Assembly (NCBI GenBank): GCA_032718475.1
Contig: JAUCBJ010006967.1
Location: 41,570-105,569 of the forward strand
Length of the DNA: 64,000 nucleotides
Direction of reading: 5' to 3'
Source of the DNA: Nemertoderma westbladi
Taxonomy: Eukaryota > Xenacoelomorpha > Nemertodermatida > Nemertodermatidae
Each line of letters begins with the position of its first letter. Within the stretch, counting starts at the first letter, position 1. The position numbers and the translations under genes were made by a program. This document shows, in pieces, positions 51,447 to 61,106 of the stretch. Below the pieces are notes generated by a model. That model was not told the DNA's origin. It did not search any database and saw nothing but the letters and a program-made list of their open reading frames with translations.

Positions 51447-51613
51447 GTTGGCTTTTGGAGTTACGATAAATAAAGGTCAGGGCCAGGAGAATGAGAGTTG
51501 GAATCTACCTACCCAAGCCGGTATTCGCTCATGGTCAACTTTACACAGCCTTCTCTAGAGGAAAGAGGAAGGAGAACGTTAAAGTAACAATTATAGACAA
51601 TGATGAGGGTTAA
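51447..51613 (+). pseudogene. Helitron helicase terminal exon
   Basis: After CTACAG the frame gives LAFGVTINKGQGQ (helicase motif V), then a 1-base shift near 51,510 moves to PVFAHGQLYTAFSRG (motif VI) and the C-terminus ending DNDEG at TAA 51,611-51,613. Both halves are typical of Helitron helicases. Confidence 0.85.
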
Positions 51614-52047
51614 AAAGACAATATTGTTTACAAAGAATTAATCTAAATCTATCTCCCATTATATTACTTATTATCAATTTAATTATACTCAGTACCACCG
51701 TTATTTCAAAGTTGTCTGTTACTTACACTACTCTATTATGGTCACTATACTTTTGCACTATCGTATTATTTTGTATTTAATAATCAATTTACGATAATGA
51801 GCTGCCAGTATATTAATCTTTTTTATATTCGAATATAAAGTGTCTAGATCGATATGCTACTTTATATATTTTTTAAATTTACTTTGCTTCTGCTTTTTGT
51901 AAAGAAATTCCATATACTAATGAAAAGTGGGTGGCTGTTCAAACTCGGAGGACACACGCGGTAGGCATACCAAAATTTCTGAGGTCAAAATGGTCGACTC
52001 AAAATACGAACTCTGCTTATCGGTTGTATAAAATTGTAACTAGCAAG

Positions 52048-52066
52048 TGCGCGCCGAAGGCGCGCA
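52048..52066. other. GC hairpin, candidate Helitron 3' end
   Basis: A perfect 8-bp stem TGCGCGCC/GGCGCGCA with a GAA loop, in AT-rich surroundings 435 bp after the helicase stop. Helitrons end with a short GC-rich hairpin about 10 bp before CTRR. Here no CTRR follows within 20 bp, so the terminus may be decayed or the link coincidental. Confidence 0.4.
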
Positions 52067-52103
52067 ATTGACGGTGACGGTCTGTTGATCAGTCGGTCGG
52101 ACG

Positions 52104-54724
52104 GTGAGTGAGAAGGTGGGTGGGTGGGAAGATGGGAATGTGGGAAGATGGGAATGCGGGAAGGTGGATGGGAAGGTGGGAATCTAGGAAGATGGGAATG
52201 TAGGAATATGGGAAGGTGGATGGGAATGTGGGAAGATGGGAAGATGGGAATCTGGGAGGATGGGAATGTGGGAAGGTAGATGGGAATGTAGGAAGATGTG
52301 AATGTGGGAAGGCGGATGGGAATGTGGGAAGGTAGATGGGAATGTAGGAAGATGGGAATGTGGGAAGGAGGATGGGAATGTGGGAATATGGGAAGGTGGA
52401 TGGGAATGTGGGAAGGTGTGCGGGAATGTAGGAAGATGGGAATGTGGAAAGATGGGAATGTGGGAAGATAGGAATATGGGAAGATGGGAATGTGGGAAGG
52501 TGGATGGGAATGTAGGAAGATGTGAATGTGGGAAGGCGGATGGGAATGAGGGAAGGTAGATGGGAATGTAGGAAGATGGGAATGTGGGAAGGAGGATGGG
52601 AATGTGGGAATATGGGAAGGTGGATGGGAATGTGGGAAGGTGTGCGGGAATGTAGGAAGATGGGAATGTGGAAAGATGGGAATGTGGGAAGATAGGAATA
52701 TGGGAAGATGGGAAGATGGGAATGTGGGAAGGTGGATGGGAATGTAGGAAGATGGGAATGTGGGAAGGTGGGTGGGAATGAGGAATACGGGAATGTGGGA
52801 AGATGGGAATGTGGGAAGATGGGATTGTGGGAAGGTGGATGGGAATGTGGGAAGGTGGATGGGAATGTGGCAAGGTGGATGGGAATGTGGGAAGTTGGGT
52901 GGGAATGAGGAATACGGGAATGTGGGAAGATGGGAATGTGGGAAGGTGGATGGGAATGTAGGAAGATGGGAATGTGGGAAGGTGAATGGGAATATGGGAA
53001 GGTTGATGGGAATGTGGGAAGGTGGGTGCGAATATGGGAAGGTGAGAATGTAGGAAGACGGGAATGTAGGAAGATGGGAATGTGGGAGTGTGGGAAGATT
53101 AGGAATGTGGGAAGATGGGAATGTGGGAGGATGGGAATGTGGGAAGGTAGTTGGGAATGTAGGAAGATGGGAATGTGGGAAGGTGGATGGGAATGTGGGA
53201 AGGTGGATGGGAATGTAGGAAGATGGGAATGTGGGAAGGTGTATGGGAATGTAGGAAGATGGGAATGTGGGAAGGTGAATGAGAATATGGGAAGGTTGAT
53301 GGGAATGTGGGAAGGTGGGCGCGAATATGGGAAGGTGAGAATGTAGGAAGACGGGAATGTAGGAAGATGGGAATGTGGGAATGTGGGAAGATTAGGAATG
53401 TGGGAAGATGGAAATGTGGGAGGATGGGAATGTGGGAAGGTAGATGGGAATGTAGGAAGATGGGAATGTGGGAAGGTGGATGGGAATGTAGGAAGTAGGG
53501 TGGGAATGAGGAATACCGAAATGTGGGAAGATGGGAATGTGGGAAGGTGGATGGGAATGTAGGAAGATGGGAATGTGGGAAGGTGGATGGGAATGTGGGA
53601 AGGTGGGTGGTAATGTGGGAAGGTGGGTGGGAATATGGGAAGGTGAGAATGTAGGAAGACGGGAATGTAGGAAGATGGGAATGTGGGAATATAGGAATGT
53701 GGGAAGATTGGAATGTGGGAAGGTTGATGGGAATGTAGGAAAATGGGAATGTGGGAAGGTGGGTGGGAATGAGGAATACGGGAATGTGGGAAGATGGGAT
53801 TGTGGGAAGATGGGATTGTGGGAAGGTGGATGGGAATGTGGGAAGTTGGGTGGGAATGAGGAATACGGGAATGTGGGAAGATGGGAATGTGGGAAGGTGG
53901 ACGTGAATGTATGAAGATGGGAATGTGGGAAGGTGTTTGGGAATGTGGGAATGTGGGAAGGTGGGAAGGTGGATGGGAATGTGGGAAGGTGGGAATGTAG
54001 GAAGATGGGAATGTAGGAAGATCTGAATGTGGGAAGATAGGAATCTGGGAAGATGGGAATGTGGGAAGGTGGATGGGAATGTAGGAAGATGGGAATGTGG
54101 AAAGGTGGATGGGAATGTGGGAAGGTGGGAAGGTGGGTGGGAATATAGGAAGATGGGAATGTGGGAAGGTGGATGGGAATGTGGGGAGATCAGAATTTGG
54201 GAAGGTGGATGGGAATGTAGGAAGATGGGAAGGTGGGAAGATTAGAATGTGGGAAGGTGGATGGGAATGTGGGAAGATGGGAATGTGGGAAGGTGGGAGG
54301 GAGTGAGGAAGATGGGAATGTGGGAAGGTGGATGGTAATGTGGGAAGTTGGGAAGGTGGATGGGAATGTGGGAAGATGGGAATGTGGGAAGGTGGATGGG
54401 AATGTGGGTGGGAATGAGTAAGATGAGAATGTGGCAAGATGGGTATGTGGGAAGGTGGGAATGTGGGAAGGTGAATGGGAATGTAGGAAGATTGGAATGT
54501 GGGAAAGTGGATGGGAATGTATGAAGATGGGAAGGTGGATGGGAATGTGGGAAGATAGTAAAATGGATGAGAATATGGGAAGATGGATGGGAATGTAGGA
54601 TGATGGGAATGTGGGGAGGTGGATGGGAATGTGGGATGGTGGCTGGGTTGGAAGATGGGAAGGTTCATGGGATTGTATGAAGATGGGAATGTGGGAAGAT
54701 TGATGGGAATGTGGGAAGATGTGA
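52104..54724. repeat. 2.6-kb purine-rich minisatellite (GGGAATGTGGGAAGGTGGAT)
   Basis: A variable 11-21-bp unit built from GGGAATGTGGGAAG, GTGGATGGGAATGTAGGAAG and GATGGGAATG segments. The plus strand is almost entirely G, A and T with very few C. The period and lack of stops leave a ~900-codon minus-strand frame of His/Pro/Ser/Ile repeats, which I regard as a by-product. The same unit recurs inverted at 55,932-56,616. Confidence 0.95.
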
Positions 54725-54734
54725 ATAACAATGT

Positions 54735-55925
54735 ATATTGATTGGATAGAAAAGCCCGTTGCTGTAACCTGCTCTTTTCCCTCAATGGGTAGGTAAAAAC
54801 AACGTTTATTGTTTTGTTTAGAAAAGCCCGCCTCTGTAACCTACTTATTTCCTTAAATTGGTAGATGACAACACAACAACGTTTATTGTTTTGGTTAGAA
54901 ATGCCCGCTGCTGTGACCTGCTCCTTTCTCTCAATTGGTAGGTAAAAACAACGTTTATTGTTTTGTTTAGAAAAGCCGCCTCTGTAAACTTCTCCTCTCC
55001 TTCAATTGGTAGATATAAACGTTTATTGTTTAGGTTAGAAAAGCCTGCACCTGTATCCTGCTCCTTTCTCTCTATTGGTAAGTAACAACATCGTTTATTG
55101 TTTCGTTTAGAAAAGCCCGCCTCTGTAACCTACTCCTTTCCTTAAATTGGTAGATAACAACACAACAACGTTTATTGTTTTGATTAGAAATGCCCGCTGC
55201 TGTGACCTGCTCCTTTCTCTCACTTGGTAGGTAAAAACAACATTTACTGTTTTGTTTAGAAATCCACCTCTGTAAACTACTCCTCTCCTTCAATTGGTAG
55301 ATAAAAACGTTTATTGTTTTGGTTAGAAAAGCCTGCATCTGTAACCTGCTCCTTTCTCTCAATTGGTAGGTAACAACATCATTTATTGTTTCGTTTAGAA
55401 AAGCCCGCCTCTGTAACCTGCTCCTTTCTCTCAATTGGTAACAATATCGTTTATTGTTTGGGTTAGAAAAGCCCGCCTCTGTAACGTGCTGCAATTCCTC
55501 AATTGGTAACAATATCGTTTATTGTTTTGGTTAGAAAATCACACCACTGTAACCTGCTCTTCTCTCTCAACTGGTAACAATATCGTTTATTGTTTTGGTT
55601 AGAAAAGCCCGCCTCTTTAACCATCGCTTCTCACTCAATTGGTAACAATATCGTTTATTGTTTTGGTTAGAAAAGCCCGCCTATGTAACCTGCTCCTTTC
55701 CCTCGATTGGTAGGCAACAACATCGTTTATTGTTTCGTTTACAAAAGCCCGCTTCTGTAACCTGCTCCTTTCCCTCAATTGGTAACAATATTGTTTATTG
55801 TTTTGGTTAGAAAAGCACGCCTCTGTAACCTGCTCCTAATTCTCAATTGGAAACAATATAGTTTATTGTTTTGGTTAGAAAAGCCTGCCTCTGTAACCTG
55901 TTCCTTTCCCTCTATTGGTAGGTAA
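54735..55925. repeat. ~55-75-bp tandem repeat with AACAATATCGTTTATTGTT
   Basis: About 17 units of the form CTCAATTGGTAACAATATCG - TTTATTGTTTTGGTTAGAAA - AGCCCGCCTCTGTAACCTGC - TCCTTTCC, with two subtypes (GGTAGGTAACAAC.. and GGTAACAATATCG..). Units are 80-95% alike by eye. The array lies exactly between two inverted copies of the purine/pyrimidine minisatellite. Confidence 0.93.
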
Positions 55926-55931
55926 AAATAA

Positions 55932-56616
55932 CGTCATTCCCATCTTCCCACATTCCGATCTCCCTACATTCCCATCTTCCTACATTCCCAGCCATCTTCC
56001 CACCTTCCCACATTCCCATCCACCTTCCCGCATTCCCATCTTCCCACATTTCCATCCACCTTCCCACATTCCCATCTTCCTACATTCCCACCCACCTTCC
56101 CACATTCCCATCTTCCCATATTCCCATCCTCCTTCCCATATTACCATCTTCCTACATTCCCACTCACCTACCCACATTCCCATCCATCTCCCACATTCCC
56201 ATCTTCCTACATTCCTACCCACCTTCCCACATTCCCATCCACCTTCCAACATTCCCATCTTCCTACATTCCCACCCAACTTCCCACATAACCATCTTCAT
56301 ACATTCCCACCCAACTTCCCACATTCTCACCTTTCCACATTCTCATCCACCTTCCCACATTCCCATTCACCTTCCCACATTCCCATCTTCCTACATTCCC
56401 ACACAACTTCCCACATAACCATCTTCCTACATTCCCACCCACCTTCCCACATTCCCATCTTCCCACATTCCCATCCACCTTCCCGCATTCCCATCTTACC
56501 ACATTCCCATCCACTTTCCCACATTCCCATCTTCCTACATTCCCACCCACCTTCCCACATTCCCATCTTCCACATTCCCATCCACCTTCCCGCATTCCTA
56601 TCTTCCCACATTCCCT
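55932..56616. repeat. 0.7-kb pyrimidine-rich minisatellite (inverted copy)
   Basis: CCCACATTCCCATCTTCC-type units, the reverse complement of the 52,104-54,724 array. Together they form a very large imperfect inverted repeat with a 1.2-kb centre. Confidence 0.95.
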
Positions 56617-57909
56617 GATTACTTAAATTCGAAATAATCAAAGTTAATATCAGCACTTGAAAGCTAGCAAGCTGGCTGGAGGGAGCCCGGGGGAAAAATC
56701 CTATTTACAAGACTATTACAAATAAACCTTGTCGGTCAGCAGTAAGTAAACTAAACAATTGTCTAAACTAGAAGGCGTGGGGCTGGCTGAATTTGTGGCT
56801 CGTCCCACACATAATAAAAAATGAAACATTGCTATGACAACACAAATTCTTTTCTTTTAAATTAAAAATTAAAAATCTTTTAAATTTGCGTGATTTGAAT
56901 TTTATGCTCGCACCACTATTTGTAAGAAATGTTAAAACTTATCTTACAGTATGCCAATGTAGTAATGGTATTAAAATATAATTAAATTAATTTACACTAT
57001 TAATGCTTCAGCTAAAAAATGATGCTTGTTAATCCTATGTAATAAAAAAATTAAGAATATTATTTTTAAGAACTTTCTACATATATCCTATACAAAATAA
57101 TCAGCCCAATGATTCGTGGAATAATAATATTAGCTGGCGGTGCTGGCGCACCGCGAAAGAAGCTCTCTAGCTTCAGCGCGACTGTCCAATTGTCCACGTC
57201 TTCGTTCAAGTTTCACACAAAATATTTTCTGAACAATATTATACAAATACAGTTTCAAACGGTGCTACTATTACAAATTATGATTACTTGTAATATAAAT
57301 CATTCATATTCAAAGATTGATTTTAATTTTAATGTGACTTAAAGCTTAAGTCTATTATTACGTAGATGCAGTCCAGTGTCCAGTCAGTACCCCCATTAAG
57401 TGAGAAATGTAACTGTATGTCAATAAGCAATGAAGATCGTTTATATCAATTGTGAATTTTATCCTGAAATGTTCAACTTAATGTCGAAATATAATCGACA
57501 TTTTTATCATATCTCATTGGTATCATATTTGTTGGGTGTTGTATGTCTTCCATGTTGCGTTTTCCATCTATATGGAATCATCCTAAGGAATCACCCCCCC
57601 CCCCCCCCCCCCCTATCATTGACCTTTTTTCGAATGTTTACTTGCGTGTTATTTCTGGTAAGCGACGTTTAGGGTATCATTTGTCACACAGACACAATGC
57701 TTTGTACGCTGCAATTCTGCCGTGGAATGTACACAGACCGCAAGTTTTCGAGTAAAACGCAAATTAGTGTTTGCCTTCACGGTTGTTGGATTAAAATGTC
57801 CGTAAATTACTAATTTTTTATAATCCTACGCAATTGGTGGTGGGAAATTTTTCGACGTGATTATTTTTCAATTTCCATTAATATTCCGACTTTAGGGTAA
57901 TTTTTTGTA

Positions 57910-58143
57910 CTTACGGTGTTTTTACATTATACTGTAAAACCTGTATGTAAATACATATTTCAAGACACATATTTCAATAAAACCGTAAGTGCGTTTTCTT
58001 ATTATCTATGCAATGACAAAACACCGCAAGTCTTGTTGACTTACGGTTTTTTGCATAAATTTAAGTGACTTACGGTCTTTTACCTTTTCTAGTAGACCCA
58101 GAAAAAGTAAAAAAGTGAATTTTGGAAAAATGCGACTTACGGT
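57910..58143. repeat. CTTACGGT motif cluster
   Basis: CTTACGGT occurs at 57,910, 58,040, 58,069 and 58,136 on + and inverted (ACCGTAAG) at 57,982, with a variant at 58,023. Five exact 8-mers in 235 bp far exceed chance. Several are followed by a T-rich run (CTTACGGTCTTTT). It is either a degenerate repeat or a set of regulatory sites. Confidence 0.6.
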
Positions 58144-58318
58144 CTTTTCACATTGCACGGCAGAATTGGAATTGACACGCCACGCAACTAAAAGAGTTCC
58201 TGATTTATTTAGCCCGCATTGTGGACGAGTTTTTACAGTTGCTACAACAGAAAATATCAGTTTATCTGTTAATGAAAATGACAATTATCCAAGCCATTCC
58301 TTGAAGTGGATGCTGCAG
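58115..58318 (+). CDS. Possible orphan exon with strong splice donor
   Basis: An open plus-strand frame ending ..HSLKWMLQ directly before GTGAGA (58,319), a consensus 5' splice site (CAG/GTGAGA). The 68 codons include a Cys/His pair (SPHCGRVF) but match nothing I know. The CTTACGGT cluster lies just upstream. No partner exon was identified. Confidence 0.2.
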
Positions 58319-59977
58319 GTGAGAATCATATGAATAACTGTGAAACTATAATGATAAGGAAGCCCACCCGGTCTCTATATTAAATCGTCAGTTCGCATGT
58401 GTTTAATGGATAAATTTCACGAAAGAAACACAAACCCCAGTAGAAACACTGCGACGAATTTGACTTTTTCCAGAAAGATTGTAATAACTACAGTACAGTA
58501 GTACCGATATTACTAATTAGCCCATTTAAAAAATGTTTTTTCTGTAATTTTGAGAAATTTAATATCGTAGTTTATGTGCTTCTACATAGTATGCACGTTT
58601 GTATAATTCGTTTATGTTGATGAGGTTTATCTGCCACAATTACCAATTTCCCCATTTTTAACAAAAAAAAATTACCCTATTTTTAACAGGGATTTTACTC
58701 CGTCTCAAAATATTGGAACTTTTTCTCTAGTATACCTATACAAAATTTGGTTGAAAATGGTTAAAATCATCAAAAGTTATTTACGAATGAATTATTTATT
58801 ACGCACGGACCGGCGGACGGACAGACAGACAGACGGACATGAAATTTTCACTCGGCCTAATTAACACGATCCCGTAAGCAGCAGGCCTAACTAAGAATTG
58901 GAAACTTTTGTAAAATAATTTATGAAAACTATTTTATGTGCATTTAGATTAAATAATAATACAGCAAATAAGTAAGCTTACACAAATAATCACTTTTGTA
59001 AAACAATAATTTATTTCATTCATCAGTTAATAAACTGATAAACACACACATCAGGTTGTAGTGAATATATTAGTATTAATTTTAATAATATTGATGTCAT
59101 TGACCGCATACCTAAACACACACATCTCCCTCCACCTACATGGAGTATGAGTGGATGGAGAGGGAATGAATGAACTCCTACCAACAGTCTGCCTATCAAT
59201 GCTGATTAAAGGTTGCCTGGGTAGGCCCATAGATGATGTAGCTCTGGCCAATCAGGGAGCTAAATGCCAGTTTTTTTTTCTTTTGCATGTTCTAAAATCT
59301 GCAGAAAAATTGAGACAGGAAAGAAGCTAAGAGCTTCTTAATGAAACACTAATTGAAACCATAAACAACGAACTTGTTAACCGAGATAATTGGCTACTTG
59401 ATAATAAACTATCACTCAACCTAAAAAACCAGAATACTTAACCCTATTAGTACCGGGATACAAAATGTTGTACAAATACCGGAAGGGGGTCATATTGACC
59501 CCCCCCCCCCCCCCCCCCCCTCTAAAATCTACAAATTTTTACGAAAACGTCTGATTTTTTGTCTGAACGTAGATATCACGATATCACTAGTCTGGATCCG
59601 ACCGAAAAAAATTTTCGAAAAATGTACTGGGGTGGTTATATTGCAGAACGAAAATTACAAGTGGTGCATAATTTTCACAAAATTTGAAAGTTACATTTTT
59701 CAGCTAATTGTTTTTCAATACAGGTTTTCTGGGGCGCAAAATACATTGTAAAATATTTAGAAATGATTTGTTTACTATAAATGGCTGTTTAGTCCATCTC
59801 TGCGTAGGAAAAAATGAAACAAACAAGTAACCAGCACTTTTCAGTTAGAACACAAAATTTTTAATTCACTTATACTATGCTATAAATTAACATTTTCAGG
59901 TTTTCTAGGGTGGTAATTTTAATGGAATACATTTCTAATATGCCAGATCATTGCTACTTGTATTTTTCGGCTTAATT

Positions 59978-60470
59978 TGTCAAATTTTGGTGCTTGCACC
60001 AAATTTCGTACCAATCACCAAAATGTACAAGTTTGCGATGTCCAGTGCTGTTTTTATTGATTCCATCAACTTCGGGACCGTCATAAACCCGTATAACGCA
60101 AGAAACAAGATGATACTATGAACTGATCAATTTGCTTATTTTCAAAAATTTGGTGCTGGCACAACAATTTTCACCCACCGGCGAAAAATACAAGTTTTAA
60201 AACTCTTATGAAATTTTTACTGATTCCATTGAATTCAGAACCCTCAAAAACCCGTATAACGCAAGAAACAAGGTGACACAATCAATTGATATATTTGATG
60301 GTTTTCAAAATTTGGTGCTAGCACCTCATTTTGCACACACTTCCGAAAAATACAAGTTTGAGATGTCTGATTTGCACTACTTATTTTTTTCGTTCCCAGG
60401 GGGCACATTTCAAATTACCATTGTTTTGTATTACCCCCGTGAACTTTTTTATGGCTGTCAATTTGAGTTA
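59978..60470. repeat. ~162-bp tandem repeat, three units
   Basis: Units begin near 59,981, 60,144 and 60,306 with CAAAATTTGGTGCT.GCACC and share ATACAAGTTT, TTGATTCCAT and AACCCGTATAACGCAAGAAA segments. GGTGCTnGCACC is itself a dyad. The third unit is partial. Confidence 0.85.
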
Positions 60471-61106
60471 AAGGTTAATATAATGATTTCATCATAGTCA
60501 TTCACTACTGTACATGGAAAGCCAAATAGTCTCTATGCAAAGATTATAAAATTAATCGCCTCCCGTTAGCGGCAGACAGCGGAATAAAGATTTCACTAAA
60601 AACAGTACTACTCCCTCAATCTTAATCCAAATTTCAAGGAAACATTCTTTATACTCAGCGCCATCAAGTCTACAAAAGTTATTGCCATTTTAATTAATTT
60701 ATTAGCTTTTTATTTAAAATAGGTAAATTACACAAAAATACAAATATTTATCAAAATTTCATAAGATAACGTTTAAAGAACTGTTGAAACCACTTCCAAT
60801 GAGCCAAATTAGAGAAATTTGGTGGAAAAATAGCGGATGATTATTAATTTGAAAATGAAAAATGTTATTCCGAGAAAATTGACTTTGCAAAATATCTGGC
60901 TGTGGGGTCTGATTGGTTAATAACTATTTCAGGACCCATGGTGAAAATAATAATATAATATACTGTCAGTTTAAGATAACAAAGTGCACGCATATATAGT
61001 TTGTAAGTAAAGGGATAAACAGACCGACAGACGCGGTACCGCAGTTTATTTCTGTTGATAAAACGGGATTGAAGTCGGTAATTCAAAGATTCCACCACAA
61101 GGAGCC

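Larger units (their letters stand above)
45986..51613 (+). mobile_element. Helitron (Rep-helicase) with introns, inactivated
   Basis: A plus-strand Helitron gene in at least four exons: 45,986-48,405; 48,725-48,966; 49,149-51,090; 51,447-51,613. Introns (319, 182 and 356 bp) are GT..AG and each splits an Arg codon after AG (phase 2). At the first and third junctions the joined codons restore conserved Helitron sequence (DNR|WVVPYN; FPIR|LAFGVTINKGQGQ). Frameshifts near 48,755 and 51,510, a small deletion near 50,735 and altered catalytic residues make it inactive. Termini were not established; a hairpin at 52,048-52,066 could belong to the 3' end. Confidence 0.88.
56617..60668. other. Repeat-rich, essentially gene-free stretch
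   Basis: It contains poly-C tracts at 57,594-57,613 (20 C) and 59,499-59,520 (22 C), a CTTACGGT motif cluster (57,910-58,143), a GGAC/GACA microsatellite (58,800-58,840), a TTAACCC terminus-like sequence at 59,438 and a 160-bp tandem repeat (59,978-60,470). No recognisable protein family is encoded. Confidence 0.55.

Noticed and set aside
52089-54785. A ~898-codon minus-strand open frame rich in His, Pro, Ser, Phe and Ile
   Set aside because: It is an exact by-product of the purine-rich minisatellite. The units lack stop codons on the complement, several shorter frames are open too, and the frame ends where the repeat ends.
55072-55512. Minus-strand 146-codon repeat frame (QLRERSRLQRRAF-type)
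   Set aside because: Produced by the 55-75-bp tandem repeat; broken in adjoining units.
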